Shown here one piece after another: positions 36,871-47,561 of a DNA stretch of 64,000 nucleotides. The stretch's first letter is position 1. Every line of letters starts with the position of its first letter. The notes below the pieces were generated by a model that did not search any database, was not told the origin of the DNA, and worked only from the letters and a program-made list of their open reading frames with translations. The stretch covers positions 558,001 through 622,000 of the forward strand of contig NZ_WUEY01000002.1 of the NCBI RefSeq assembly GCF_010668395.1, written 5' to 3'. Origin of the DNA: Martinezella lusitana. GTDB lineage: Bacteria > Pseudomonadota > Alphaproteobacteria > Rhizobiales > Rhizobiaceae. The position numbers and the translations under genes were made by a program.

Positions 36871-37001
36871 CGGCGTTACGCGCCATGCCCGTAGCCCGAG
36901 CTGCAATAGGGTGATGGCGGCAAATCGTGGCTCTTGACCGGTGTCAATGAAGCAGGAGCATACGCCCGCTAGTGTCGGCTGCTCTTGAAGGGTTAAATGA
37001 C

Positions 37002-39572
37002 ATGAACGCTCCGCTTAAAAATCAGGATTCAGCAACCCGGGATACGACGATGCCGGCCTCAGCCTACTGGTCAAAGGCCGAAGACATTCTGCTCCGCGAT
37101 CTTGAATCACGACCGACAGGTCTTTCGGCGGAAGAGGCAGCTTCCCGATTGGGGAGCCATGGTCCGAATACGATCGGCGCTCCCAAACATACGAATGCCC
37201 TTCACATTCTGATACGGCAATTTCTGAGCCCCCTCGTTCTCATTCTAATCTTTGCTGCAACGGTATCGTCGCTGGTCGGGGAAATACACGATGCCATCAT
37301 CATAAGCGCCATCGTGCTCGCGAGCTGCCTGCTCGGCTTTTCCCAGGAATACGGGGCGACGAAGGCGCTGCTGGCACTGAAGCAAAGCATTTCGCTGTCC
37401 GCAACGGTCCTGAGGAACGGGATGGAATCCCTCGTCCCGGCGAGCACCATCGTCCCGGGCGACATCATCAGGCTGGCGGCAGGCAGTCTCGTGCCGGCCG
37501 ATGGCGTAATCCTTTCATCACGCGACCTGAGCGTCAGCGAGGCCGCCCTTACAGGCGAGACTTTCCCGGTGAGCAAGATGGCCGGCATCTGCCCGCCCGA
37601 TGCCCAGATCGCCGCCAGATCCAACTGTGTCTTTACCGGCACCTCGGTTCGCAGCGGCACGGCAACCGTTGTTGCGGTCGACACGGGTGGACGCACCGAG
37701 TACGCGGCCATCGCCGGCGCAATCGCGAAACAGACGCCCGAAACGGATTTTTCGCGGGGCATACGTCGTTTCGGCTATTTGATGACCCGGATCATGTTGA
37801 TGATCGTCATTGCGGTCTTGGTCGCCAACCTGCTGCTGCATCGGCCCTTGATTGATTCATTGCTGTTTTCTCTGGCACTGGCCGTCGGCCTGACCCCGGA
37901 GCTGCTGCCGGCGATCATCAGCGTGACGCTCGCCCGCGGCGCGCGGGGCATGGCAAGCGGCGGCGTCATCATTCGCCGGCTCGACGCCATTGAAAATCTC
38001 GGAAGCATGAACCTGCTGTGCACGGACAAGACCGGCACGCTGACGGAAGGCGTCATAAAGCTCGACGATTGCGTCGATCCCAACGGCATACATTCGGACG
38101 AGGTCCATCTGCTCGCCGCCCTCAATGCCTCATTGCAAACCGGCCTCAAAAACCCGCTGGATGATGCCATACTGCTATCCGGCGAGATCGACGCGCGTCT
38201 GAAGGACTTCGTGAAGAAGGACGAGATTCCATACGATTTCATGCGCAAGCGGCTATCGATCGTCGTCGACAAGGCCGGCCAGGATACGATGATGGTCTGC
38301 AAGGGCGCGGTTGCCAACATCCTTTCCGTCTGCACTTCGGTCAAGGCCGGCACCGCAGCCGAGCCTCTCGATGACCGGATGCGTACGGCGATCGAAGCAA
38401 GTTATCGCAAATGGGGCGAGGACGGCATTCGGGTCATCGCGATCGCGACCCGGCACTTCGCTCAAGCCAGGACGTCCTACGACGTCGATGACGAATGCGA
38501 ATTGTGCCTCGAGGGCTTTCTGCTTTTTCTCGATCCTCCAAAGTCAGGCATCAAGAATGCGATGGCCGGATTGAAACATCGTGGCATCGACATCAAGATC
38601 ATATCCGGCGACAACCGCTACATCGTCAAGCATCTGGCCGAAACGATCGGCCTGAGTACAAAGCAGATTCTGACCGGTGAAGAATTGGCGTCGATGAGCA
38701 GCGATGCCCTGTTTGCCCGCGCGCCAAAAACCGATCTGTTCGTCGAGATCGATCCCAATCAGAAAGAACTGATCGTAAAGGCGCTCCGCCGTTCCGGCCA
38801 TGTGGTCGGCTATATGGGCGACGGCATAAATGACGCCCCGGCGCTTCACGAGGCCGACGTCGGCATCTCCGTGGATGGTGCGGTCGATGTTGCCCGCGAA
38901 GCCGCTGATCTCATATTGCTTCAGCAGGACCTCAACGTTCTGATCCGCGGTGTGGACGACGGCCGGCGAACCTTTGCCAACACCATGAAATACATATCAA
39001 TTGCGACGAGCGCGAACTTCGGCAACATGATCAGCATGGCGATCGCCTCGCTATTCCTGCCGTTCCTGCCGCTACTCGCCAAACAGATCCTGCTCAACAA
39101 CCTCCTTGCCGACATTCCATCCATGGCAATTGCAACGGACAGGGTCGATCCGCAGCAGGTGCTGCGCCCGAGGCGCTGGGACATCCGCAGCATCCAGCGC
39201 TTCATGCTTTTCTTCGGTCCGGTCAGCTCGCTGTTCGATTTTGTGACGTTCGCATTTCTGCTTTTCGGCATGCATGCGACGACGGACCAGTTCCGCACGG
39301 GCTGGTTTGTGGAATCGCTGATTACGCAGCTGGTGACCATGCTTATCGTCCGGACAACCATGGCTGCCTGGAAAGACAGGCCGGGTCCCCTGCTCCTGTG
39401 GTCGACGGTATTCATCGCCCTCATTGCCCTCGGCTTGCCCTATTTTCCGCAGGTCGCCGGCATATTCGATTTCACGCCGCTCCCGATCCCGTTGATGGCG
39501 GGGCTCATTGCGATCTCGGCAATCTACGCAGCCACGCTCGAACTGGTGAAACGATACTATTTTCGCCAGTGA
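37002..39572 (+). CDS. mgtA: Mg2+-importing P-type ATPase (MgtA/MgtB, type IIIB)
   Basis: 856 aa. Phosphorylation motif DKTGT (Asp342), LTGET in the actuator domain, and the MGDGINDAPAL hinge are complete. The C-terminal membrane half with LLNNLLADIPSMAIATDRVD matches type IIIB Mg2+ ATPases. ATG 37002 follows GAAGGG by about ten bases; a GTG at 36972 is less likely. Inner-membrane Mg2+ uptake under limitation is the family role. No MgtC gene is nearby. Confidence 0.9.
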   Translation: MNAPLKNQDSATRDTTMPASAYWSKAEDILLRDLESRPTGLSAEEAASRLGSHGPNTIGAPKHTNALHILIRQFLSPLVLILIFAATVSSLVGEIHDAIIISAIVLASCLLGFSQEYGATKALLALKQSISLSATVLRNGMESLVPASTIVPGDIIRLAAGSLVPADGVILSSRDLSVSEAALTGETFPVSKMAGICPPDAQIAARSNCVFTGTSVRSGTATVVAVDTGGRTEYAAIAGAIAKQTPETDFSRGIRRFGYLMTRIMLMIVIAVLVANLLLHRPLIDSLLFSLALAVGLTPELLPAIISVTLARGARGMASGGVIIRRLDAIENLGSMNLLCTDKTGTLTEGVIKLDDCVDPNGIHSDEVHLLAALNASLQTGLKNPLDDAILLSGEIDARLKDFVKKDEIPYDFMRKRLSIVVDKAGQDTMMVCKGAVANILSVCTSVKAGTAAEPLDDRMRTAIEASYRKWGEDGIRVIAIATRHFAQARTSYDVDDECELCLEGFLLFLDPPKSGIKNAMAGLKHRGIDIKIISGDNRYIVKHLAETIGLSTKQILTGEELASMSSDALFARAPKTDLFVEIDPNQKELIVKALRRSGHVVGYMGDGINDAPALHEADVGISVDGAVDVAREAADLILLQQDLNVLIRGVDDGRRTFANTMKYISIATSANFGNMISMAIASLFLPFLPLLAKQILLNNLLADIPSMAIATDRVDPQQVLRPRRWDIRSIQRFMLFFGPVSSLFDFVTFAFLLFGMHATTDQFRTGWFVESLITQLVTMLIVRTTMAAWKDRPGPLLLWSTVFIALIALGLPYFPQVAGIFDFTPLPIPLMAGLIAISAIYAATLELVKRYYFRQ

Positions 39573-39604
39573 TGACGATGCGGCGGGGGTGGTACGGAGC
39601 CGCT

Positions 39605-40597
39605 CTAGCTTGCCTCCGGCACCAAGACCGCCGCACCGACAAGATGCCCGGCGCGGAGATCGGCGAGCGCCTCGTTGGCTCTTTCCAGCGGATAGGCCGC
39701 CGTGTGGGTCCGCACGCCTGCCAGCCGGGTGATGGGGAAAAACTCTTCGGCGTCCGCGCGCGTCAAGTTGGCGACCGAAACCAGCTCGCGTTCGCCCCAA
39801 AGAATGGCATAGGGCATGGATGGTAGATCGCTCATATAAATTCCGCCGCACACGACCACACCACCTTTGCGAACCGCCTTCAGTGCAGACGGCACCAGAT
39901 CGCCTACGGGTGCGAAAATGATGGCTGCGTCGAGCGGAACCGGCGGGTTCTCCTCCGACGAGCCGGCCCATGTCGCGCCAAGCTCCAGTGCAAACCGCTG
40001 CGCGGCCCGGTCGCCTTGGCGTGTGAACGCGTAGACATCACGACCTTGCCAGATGCAGATCTGGGCGAGGATATGCGCGGCGGCACCGAAGCCGAAGAGA
40101 CCGATGCGCTTGCCGTCGCCGGCCTTCTTGAGCGAACGCCAGCCAATCAATCCCGCACACAAAAGCGGCGCGAGCGATATCGGATCGGCGTCCGCATCGA
40201 GTTCGAACGCAAAAGCCGCATCGGCCACAACATGCGTCGCGAAACCGCCGTCGCGGGTATAACCGGTGAATAGCGGCCGGTCACACAGGTTCTCGGCCTG
40301 CATTTGGCAAAAAGCGCATGTTCCGCAGGTGTGACCAAGCCAGGGAATACCGACGCGGCGACCGAGCTTGGCGCTTTCGATGTCGCGGCCCACGGCATCG
40401 ACAATACCTACGATCTCATGGCCCGGCACGAGCGGAAGCTTTGGATCGTGGAGATCACCGTCGACAACGTGAAGATCGGTGCGGCAGACGGCGCAAGCTT
40501 CGACCTTTATCCTCAGTTCGCCCGGGCCTGGCCTTGGATCATCGCGTTCGACACATACCAACGGCTTCCCGATTTGTTGAAGAACCATTGCTTTCAT
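39605..40597 (-). CDS. Zinc-dependent alcohol dehydrogenase
   Basis: 330 aa medium-chain dehydrogenase. Catalytic zinc ligands in ACAVCRTDLH and PGHEIVG, and the structural-zinc cysteines in HTCGTCAFCQMQAENLC, are complete. The cofactor loop GLFGFGAAAH is visible. It resembles AdhA-type NAD(P)-dependent alcohol dehydrogenases. ATG 40597 (MKAMVLQ) is chosen; the ribosome site is weak. It is convergent with the Mg2+ ATPase gene, 32 bp apart, and functionally unconnected as far as I can see. Confidence 0.9.
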   Translation of the reverse strand: MKAMVLQQIGKPLVCVERDDPRPGPGELRIKVEACAVCRTDLHVVDGDLHDPKLPLVPGHEIVGIVDAVGRDIESAKLGRRVGIPWLGHTCGTCAFCQMQAENLCDRPLFTGYTRDGGFATHVVADAAFAFELDADADPISLAPLLCAGLIGWRSLKKAGDGKRIGLFGFGAAAHILAQICIWQGRDVYAFTRQGDRAAQRFALELGATWAGSSEENPPVPLDAAIIFAPVGDLVPSALKAVRKGGVVVCGGIYMSDLPSMPYAILWGERELVSVANLTRADAEEFFPITRLAGVRTHTAAYPLERANEALADLRAGHLVGAAVLVPEAS

Positions 40598-40855
40598 GAG
40601 CGGAGCCAATCGAAATTGAGGGTCGCTTCGAAGCTCGATATCTGAAGAAAAGGCCGGGAACCGACGCAGCCGTAGCCGTCTACGTTTCAAGCAACTTTTC
40701 CACCACTGAGCGACTTCGGCGAACGGATTAATGTACCAGCCTTCTATTCCCACACAAACGATGTTTCGGCTTTGACGCCGGTCAACGCGCGCGCGTCAAG
40801 AACGTGAAAACGTCCGCGAACAGCGCAGGTTGCGTCGCAGTTCAGGAGCATATCA

Positions 40856-40978
40856 TTGCAAAAACTATTGCTGGTCATATTGATCGTCATGATCGCCACG
40901 ATCATCGGAATTCTATGGGTGAAGCCAATTGCCGATACCGGCCGGCAGACAGCGCTTGAGAAATCGGCGACGCAATGA
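40856..40978 (+). CDS. 40-aa single-span membrane protein
   Basis: A 40-codon gene with an AGGAG ribosome site at 40844-40848, seven bases before a TTG start. Residues 4-21 (LLLVILIVMIATIIGILW) form one transmembrane helix, followed by a short polar tail. Its TGA overlaps the ATG of the next gene (ATGA), so the two are translationally coupled. That layout supports a real gene. No family is recognised. It may be a small subunit or assembly factor for the membrane protein that follows. Confidence 0.65.
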   Translation: MQKLLLVILIVMIATIIGILWVKPIADTGRQTALEKSATQ

Positions 40979-41979
40979 CCTTCCCAAAGACATCTGACGA
41001 TACAAAAGCCACGACGTCAGGCCGGTTGCCGAGGAAAATCAAACTTCCCCGAACGCTGTATGGCTTCGTTTTTCGGGCTTCGGGATGGCACCAGCTCGCT
41101 ACCGCGATCCTGTCCGTCCTGCTCTTTACGGCGGGAACCATACCGCTGGAGATACAGCGACGGATCGTGAACGCGGCGACATACAATGGCTCTTATCGGA
41201 CGATCGCCTTTCTGGTGCTGGCATACGTGCTTTTGGCTCTGATCGAGGGAAGCGTGAAACTTGTCCTCAACGTCTACAGCAGCTGGATCGGAGAGACGGC
41301 TATCCGGTGGCTGCGTCTACAGGTATTCGAGACATCGGGAGCGTTGAAAGAGGAAAGCTCCATGATGACCAGCGAAGGTGTGCAGCTCTCGATCGTCCTG
41401 GCCGAAGCTGAGCCCGTCGGTGGCTTCGTCGGCACGAGTATTTCGGAGCCCTTGCTGCAGATCGGGATATTGACGGCTGTTTGCGGCTACCTCGTCTATT
41501 TGCAACCACTTATGACGATCATCGTCGTCACGATCTTTCTTCCTCAAAGTGGCTTCGTCCCGTTCATGCAGGAGGCGATCAACCGACGCGTCGGCAAGAA
41601 GATCAACATCATGCGCAATGTCAGCGAAGACATTGTCCAGATGGGGCACGCAATTGACACAGATGGCCTTCAGGCGTCGCGCATCGGAAATGTCTTCCGG
41701 ATCAACATGAGCATCTACAAAATCAAGTTCACAATGAATTTCATGATGAATCTGATGACGCAGATGGGTTACGCAGGCATCTTCGCGATGGGAGGTTACT
41801 TTGTGGTCACCGGGAAGACCGAGATCGGGACCGTCGTCGCTTTCGTATCCGGCCTGTCGAAAATAAACGATCCCTGGGGTGATCTCGTCAACTGGTATCG
41901 CGATCTGCGTGTAACACAGGTCAAGTACCGCCTCATATTCAATTCCGCTCAGATTGTCCCCGCTACAGCGAATGCTTGA
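40975..41979 (+). CDS. ABC-exporter membrane domain protein without ATPase domain
   Basis: 334 aa. The whole length corresponds to a type IV (ABC exporter) transmembrane domain: six hydrophobic spans and coupling-helix-like segments. It ends 18 residues after the point where an ATPase domain would begin. It is a clear paralogue of the first ~340 residues of the protein at 52002-54716. EAEPVGGFVGTSISEP matches EVEPMGGFTGDAFVQP, and NWYRDLRVTQVKY matches DWDQSRQDVQVKY. The first ~30 residues are extra and basic. No ATPase gene follows; a convergent SDR gene lies 29 bp on. It may pair with the degenerate protein or act as a non-transporting membrane factor. Confidence 0.72.
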   Translation: MTFPKTSDDTKATTSGRLPRKIKLPRTLYGFVFRASGWHQLATAILSVLLFTAGTIPLEIQRRIVNAATYNGSYRTIAFLVLAYVLLALIEGSVKLVLNVYSSWIGETAIRWLRLQVFETSGALKEESSMMTSEGVQLSIVLAEAEPVGGFVGTSISEPLLQIGILTAVCGYLVYLQPLMTIIVVTIFLPQSGFVPFMQEAINRRVGKKINIMRNVSEDIVQMGHAIDTDGLQASRIGNVFRINMSIYKIKFTMNFMMNLMTQMGYAGIFAMGGYFVVTGKTEIGTVVAFVSGLSKINDPWGDLVNWYRDLRVTQVKYRLIFNSAQIVPATANA

Positions 41980-42008
41980 AATGCCCCTCCCGAGCACAGA
42001 GGCAAACC

Positions 42009-42788
42009 TTACCCCGGGTGCTGCTGAACGCTGAGGCCACCGTCGATCGTCAGGCAGGTGGCGTTCATGAAGGGGCACTCGTCCGAAATCATGAAGACGG
42101 CGGCCATGGCGATTTCCTCCGGGGATGCGATGCGGCCGCCGGGATGGAGCTTCATGGTTTCTGCCCTGGCTGCGGCAGGGTCAGGAAAGCCGTTCCAGTA
42201 GTCGATGACCTTCTGCGTCGCGACATAGCCTGGCGCCAGGGCATTCACCCTGACATTGCGCGGCGCGTATTCAAGCCCGAGGGACTTCGTCATGCCGAGC
42301 AATGCGTGCTTTGCAAGCGGGTAGGGAAAGGTGTGGGGAATGATGGTGAAGGCATGGGTCGAGGCGATGTTGAGGATCACGCCGCCTCCCGTCTCGATCA
42401 TGCCGGGCAGCACCGCCTTGCAGCAGTTCCAAGCCCCCTTGAGATTGATATCGAAGCAGCGGTTCCACTCCTCGTCGCTGGTCTCCAGCGGTTCCGAGAA
42501 GACATTCACGCCGGCATTATTCACCAGCGCATTGATCGGCCCGATCTCGACGGCTGCCTGAGCCACGGCCGATGCGATCATTTTCGCGTCGGTTATGTCA
42601 GCGGCCAGATAGCCGAGCTTGCCGCCGGACTGCTTCAGCGCTTCACCCTGCTCTGCAAGCAGCGCCGCGTCCCTGTCGACCAGGAAAAGTGCAGCGCCTT
42701 CGCGCAGGAAGGCCTTGGCGATCGCGAGGCCGATGCCTTGGGCGGCACCCGTCACGAATATTCTCTTGCCAACCAATCGTCCCGACAT
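42009..42788 (-). CDS. SDR-family sugar dehydrogenase
   Basis: 259 aa. TGAAQGIG cofactor loop, NNAG motif, IAST serine and YPLAK active site. ATG 42788 follows GGGAGCGGCAAC. Last gene in the galactonate-type operon, 14 bp after DgoD. NAD(P)-linked oxidation of galactose, fucose or arabinose would fit; so would reduction of a downstream keto-deoxy acid. Confidence 0.87.
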   Translation of the reverse strand: MSGRLVGKRIFVTGAAQGIGLAIAKAFLREGAALFLVDRDAALLAEQGEALKQSGGKLGYLAADITDAKMIASAVAQAAVEIGPINALVNNAGVNVFSEPLETSDEEWNRCFDINLKGAWNCCKAVLPGMIETGGGVILNIASTHAFTIIPHTFPYPLAKHALLGMTKSLGLEYAPRNVRVNALAPGYVATQKVIDYWNGFPDPAAARAETMKLHPGGRIASPEEIAMAAVFMISDECPFMNATCLTIDGGLSVQQHPG

Positions 42789-42802
42789 GTTGCCGCTCCC
42801 CT

Positions 42803-43951
<1,149 letters not shown>

Positions 43952-43965
43952 CGATATTCTCCCGG

Positions 43966-45594
43966 TCACGCAAGAATGAGGTCGGCAGCCTTGCCGGCGG
44001 CGGCAAGAACGGCGGCATTGGTATTGCCGCTGACGATGGCGGGCATCAGCGAGGCGTCGACGACGCGCAGGCCGCGTGTGCCACGCACCTTCAGCGTTGC
44101 ATCGAGCACAGCCTCGGTGTCCTCGTCGTGACCCATCTTGCAGGTGCCGACAGGATGATAACCGGTCTTGACCATGCGCTTGCAATGAGCGGCAATCGCC
44201 TCGTCGCTTGTCACCTCGACGCCGGGGAAGATCTCCTTGTCGATCAGCTCGCGCATCGGCGAAGCGGCAAGCACGGTGCGGGCGAAACGGAAGCCCGCCA
44301 TCGTCACGCGCAAGTCGTCGGGATGGCCAAAGATCTGGGTGTCGATGATCGGATCGGCGAAAGGATCGGCCGAGGAAAGCGTCACCGAACCGCGCGCCTT
44401 CGGTCGCAGGAGCAGCGAGTTGATGGTGACGCCGTCACCCGGATCGGTTCCCATGACGTCGCGGTCCAGATAGACAGTCGGCACGCAGAACATCTGGATC
44501 GTCGGCTCGTCGTTATTGCCTTCCGGATCGTAGAAGGCACAGGTCTCTACCCCCGTCGTCGACACCGGCCCTGTCTTGAACATCATATATTGCAGACCGG
44601 CCTTGATCATCGGCCAGCCGCGATCCTGGCCATAATATCCGAAGGAGCCTTTGGTCGTGGCAACCACCGGGCATTCGTAATGATCCTGGAGGTTCTTGCC
44701 GACGCCGGCAAGCGCGACCCTCGTCTTGATGCCATGACGACTGAGCTCGTCCTCCGGGCCGATGCCGGAAAGCATCAGCAGTTTCGGCGTCTGATAGGCC
44801 CCGGCAGCCAGGATGACTTCCTTCCCGGCAGTGGCCGATTTACGGCTGCCGTTCTGAACATAATCGACTGAAGCGACCCGGTCGCCTTCCATTCCGAGGC
44901 CGGTGACCGTGGCACCCGTCTCGATCGTCAGCAGCGGATTGTCCATGACCGGTCGCAGGAAGGCATCGACCGCGCTGCAGCGGCGATGCGTGACCCAGTC
45001 GATCGTATGCTGCATGAAACCGACGCCGAACTGATGGGCGCCATTGAAATCCGGATTGTAGGGAATTCCCATGCCCTGAAGCGTCTTCACATAGGTGCGC
45101 GTCATCGCGCTCGTATGGCCGAGATGCGAGATCTTGAGCGGACCGCCGACGCCATGGAATTCTCCGCCGAGATGGTCGTTGTCCTCCTGCGCCTTGAAAT
45201 AGGGCAGCAAGTCCGAATAGGACCAGGCGCCGTCATTGTTGGCGCCGGGCGATGTGATTGCCGCGTTCCAGCGATCGTAGTCTGCCGCCTGCCCGCGCAT
45301 ATAGACCATGGCGTTCACGGTGCTGCCGCCGCCAAGAACCCTGCCCTGCGGCACGATCGGGCCACGGCCGTCCAGCTGCGGCTGCGGCTTCGTCTTGTGC
45401 ATGGCAAGATAGGTGTCCTTGGCCAGGAATTTCATGTAGCCGGCCGGAAAATGCATGATGGGGTTGGCCTTCGCGGGGCCGCGCTCCAGCAGCAAAACGC
45501 GTGCCTTTCCCTTGCCGACGAGTTCGGAGGCAACGACACAGGCGGCGCTGCCGCCGCCAACGATGATGTAATCGAACTGACTTCTGTCAGACAT
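43966..45594 (-). CDS. GMC-family FAD oxidoreductase (choline dehydrogenase-like)
   Basis: 542 aa. N-terminal FAD loop [13 protein letters not shown] signature [18 protein letters not shown], and the C-terminal HPVGTCKMG active-site His, then VVDASLMP. No signal peptide, so probably cytosolic or membrane-associated. Within a sugar operon it may oxidise the C1 or another hydroxyl of the imported sugar. Sequence alone cannot separate this from choline or other alcohol substrates. Confidence 0.88.
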   Translation of the reverse strand: MSDRSQFDYIIVGGGSAACVVASELVGKGKARVLLLERGPAKANPIMHFPAGYMKFLAKDTYLAMHKTKPQPQLDGRGPIVPQGRVLGGGSTVNAMVYMRGQAADYDRWNAAITSPGANNDGAWSYSDLLPYFKAQEDNDHLGGEFHGVGGPLKISHLGHTSAMTRTYVKTLQGMGIPYNPDFNGAHQFGVGFMQHTIDWVTHRRCSAVDAFLRPVMDNPLLTIETGATVTGLGMEGDRVASVDYVQNGSRKSATAGKEVILAAGAYQTPKLLMLSGIGPEDELSRHGIKTRVALAGVGKNLQDHYECPVVATTKGSFGYYGQDRGWPMIKAGLQYMMFKTGPVSTTGVETCAFYDPEGNNDEPTIQMFCVPTVYLDRDVMGTDPGDGVTINSLLLRPKARGSVTLSSADPFADPIIDTQIFGHPDDLRVTMAGFRFARTVLAASPMRELIDKEIFPGVEVTSDEAIAAHCKRMVKTGYHPVGTCKMGHDEDTEAVLDATLKVRGTRGLRVVDASLMPAIVSGNTNAAVLAAAGKAADLILA

Positions 45595-45632
45595 TCTACG
45601 CTCCGAAGTCCGCAGCCTTGCGGGAAGATGAA

Positions 45633-46538
45633 TTAAACGTCGGCGACCGGGATCGTTTCCGGGCGAAGACGGATTGCTCCGGTTAACTTCGCGCCAGGCT
45701 CCAGTACGGTGAGATCGCCAAGTCCGGGGAGGTTATGGCCGTTCGCCAGATGCGACATCGGCTCGAAGCAGAAGTAATCGCGCTTGAACGCGGGATCGAA
45801 TGCCGTGTCGGAAACGAAGATGAAAGCGTGTTTGAAGAGCGGATCCGCCGTCAAATGAAGCCGCGTTCCGCGCTCCGACCAGGAAACCAGCGCCTCTCCC
45901 GACCAGTCTTCGAAGCCATTGTTCACCCAGCGGTTTGGCAGGGGCGCCGGCGACGAGAAATCGAGATCGTCCGGAATGGCCGTCGCCTCTCCCGGGAGCC
46001 ACCCCTCGACTTCCGTCCAGAATCTCCTGGCCGGTGCTGACAAGGTGGTTGCGGGCGTCAGCGGGAAATAGGGATGCCAGCCGATGCCGAAAGGCAGGGC
46101 GACATCGCCCTTGTTTTCCACGGTCATCCGTATCTCGAGCTTTCCATCCGAAAGGGAGAAGGATTGCCTCGCGTCATAGACGTAAGGCGTTCCGCCGCCA
46201 CGGTTAGAAAAGGCGAGTTCGACGGCGCTTGCCGTTTGCGCGATCACGGACCAGGCGGAGCGCCAGCCTTCGCCATGCAGATAGTGCCTATCCCAATCCG
46301 TATTCGGCTCGAAGGAATAATCCTTGCCGCCAAAGGAGAAGCGGTTGTCTCTCACGCGATTGCCGAAGGGAACCAGCGGATAGCAACCGGAGGACAGCGC
46401 GTCGGAAGCATCCGAAGGCGCTTCGCGCAGCAGCGGAACGCGGCCACCTTCTCCGTCCCGCCAGAAGCCGAGGACGATACCGCCTTCCGTCGAAACGCGT
46501 AGGGAAAGCGCTCCATTCTCGATAGCGACGACCGTCAT
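45633..46538 (-). CDS. Aldose 1-epimerase family protein (galactose mutarotase-like)
   Basis: 301 aa beta-supersandwich protein. Family features include YPLVPFGNRVRDNRF, the catalytic-region HGEGWRS, and GWHPYF. It would interconvert alpha and beta anomers so that the dehydrogenase receives the right form. The start lies 3 bp after the permease stop, so it belongs to the importer operon. Confidence 0.88.
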   Translation of the reverse strand: MTVVAIENGALSLRVSTEGGIVLGFWRDGEGGRVPLLREAPSDASDALSSGCYPLVPFGNRVRDNRFSFGGKDYSFEPNTDWDRHYLHGEGWRSAWSVIAQTASAVELAFSNRGGGTPYVYDARQSFSLSDGKLEIRMTVENKGDVALPFGIGWHPYFPLTPATTLSAPARRFWTEVEGWLPGEATAIPDDLDFSSPAPLPNRWVNNGFEDWSGEALVSWSERGTRLHLTADPLFKHAFIFVSDTAFDPAFKRDYFCFEPMSHLANGHNLPGLGDLTVLEPGAKLTGAIRLRPETIPVADV

Positions 46539-46541
46539 GTC

Positions 46542-47549
46542 TCAACCCTTGTTTCGCGACGCGCTACGCTTGATCGCCTGGATATTGGCAAGGACCGCAA
46601 CGACAATGATGAGACCACGCACGACCTGCTGGAAGAACGGGTTGATGCCGAGCAGGACGAGACCGTTTCCGATCAGCGTGATCACGAGAACGCCGAGCAA
46701 CGTCCCGAGCATCGAGCCTCGCCCGCCGGAGAGCGACGTGCCGCCGACGACGACAGCCGCGATCACGTCGAATTCGAGACCCGTCGCAGCGGTCGCATTG
46801 CCCGAGCCGAGGCGCGAGAGGAGAAGAATGCCCGAAATTGCCGCCATGGCACCGGCGATGGCGAAGAGTGCGACGCGAATGCGGGAAACGCTGATGCCGC
46901 TGAGAAAGGCTGCATGCGCATTGCCGCCGATGGCGAATACAGATCGGCCGAACGCGGTCTTGCGGCTGATGAAGGCAAACAGCGCGAAAAGCACCAGCAT
47001 GATGATGGCAGCCGGCGGAATGCCGAATACGGAGCGATCCAGCGCATCGACCATATCGTTGCGGCCGATCGAGACCGGCAGGGCATCGGTGATGAACAGT
47101 GCCGTGCCGCGCAGCGCGCTCCAAAGGCCAAGCGTGCCGACAAAGGACGGAACGTCGAAATAGGCCCGCAGGATGCCGGCGATCGAGCCGAGCGCGGCGC
47201 CGAAGACGATTGCCAAGGCGAAGGCAAGCGGTGTCGGCACATGCCACTGCAGGAGATAGGCAAGGATGACCGAGATGAAGGCGACCATCGGGCCGACGCT
47301 GACGTCGATTTCGCCGGCGATGATGATCAGCGTCGCCGCCCAGGCCGCGATACCGATCGTCGCGGCATCCCGCAGGATATTGATCTGGTTGTTGAACGAC
47401 AGGAAGCCGTTCGCGGTCGAGGTAAAGACCGCGTAGAGAACGATGATGGCTATGAACAGGCTGAGTTCGTTCATATGCTGGGAGAAGCTGAAGCCTCCCT
47501 TGCTGGCCTTGGCGGCCGGCGCGGATTTTGCCGTCTGATCGAGTGACAT
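46542..47549 (-). CDS. Sugar ABC transporter permease, RbsC type
   Basis: 335 aa with about ten hydrophobic segments. IIAGEIDVSVGPMVAF and VVVGGTSLSGGRGSMLGTLLGVL are hallmarks of the RbsC/MglC/XylH permeases. It acts as a homodimer with the double ATPase encoded 12 bp upstream. Confidence 0.93.
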   Translation of the reverse strand: MSLDQTAKSAPAAKASKGGFSFSQHMNELSLFIAIIVLYAVFTSTANGFLSFNNQINILRDAATIGIAAWAATLIIIAGEIDVSVGPMVAFISVILAYLLQWHVPTPLAFALAIVFGAALGSIAGILRAYFDVPSFVGTLGLWSALRGTALFITDALPVSIGRNDMVDALDRSVFGIPPAAIIMLVLFALFAFISRKTAFGRSVFAIGGNAHAAFLSGISVSRIRVALFAIAGAMAAISGILLLSRLGSGNATAATGLEFDVIAAVVVGGTSLSGGRGSMLGTLLGVLVITLIGNGLVLLGINPFFQQVVRGLIIVVAVLANIQAIKRSASRNKG

Positions 47550-47561
47550 GAGAGACCTCCG

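Noticed and set aside
36786..37001. A Mg2+ riboswitch or mgtA-type leader
   Set aside because: Only one short hairpin and a weak second one are visible. No known leader architecture, leader peptide or terminator stem with T-tract can be made out.
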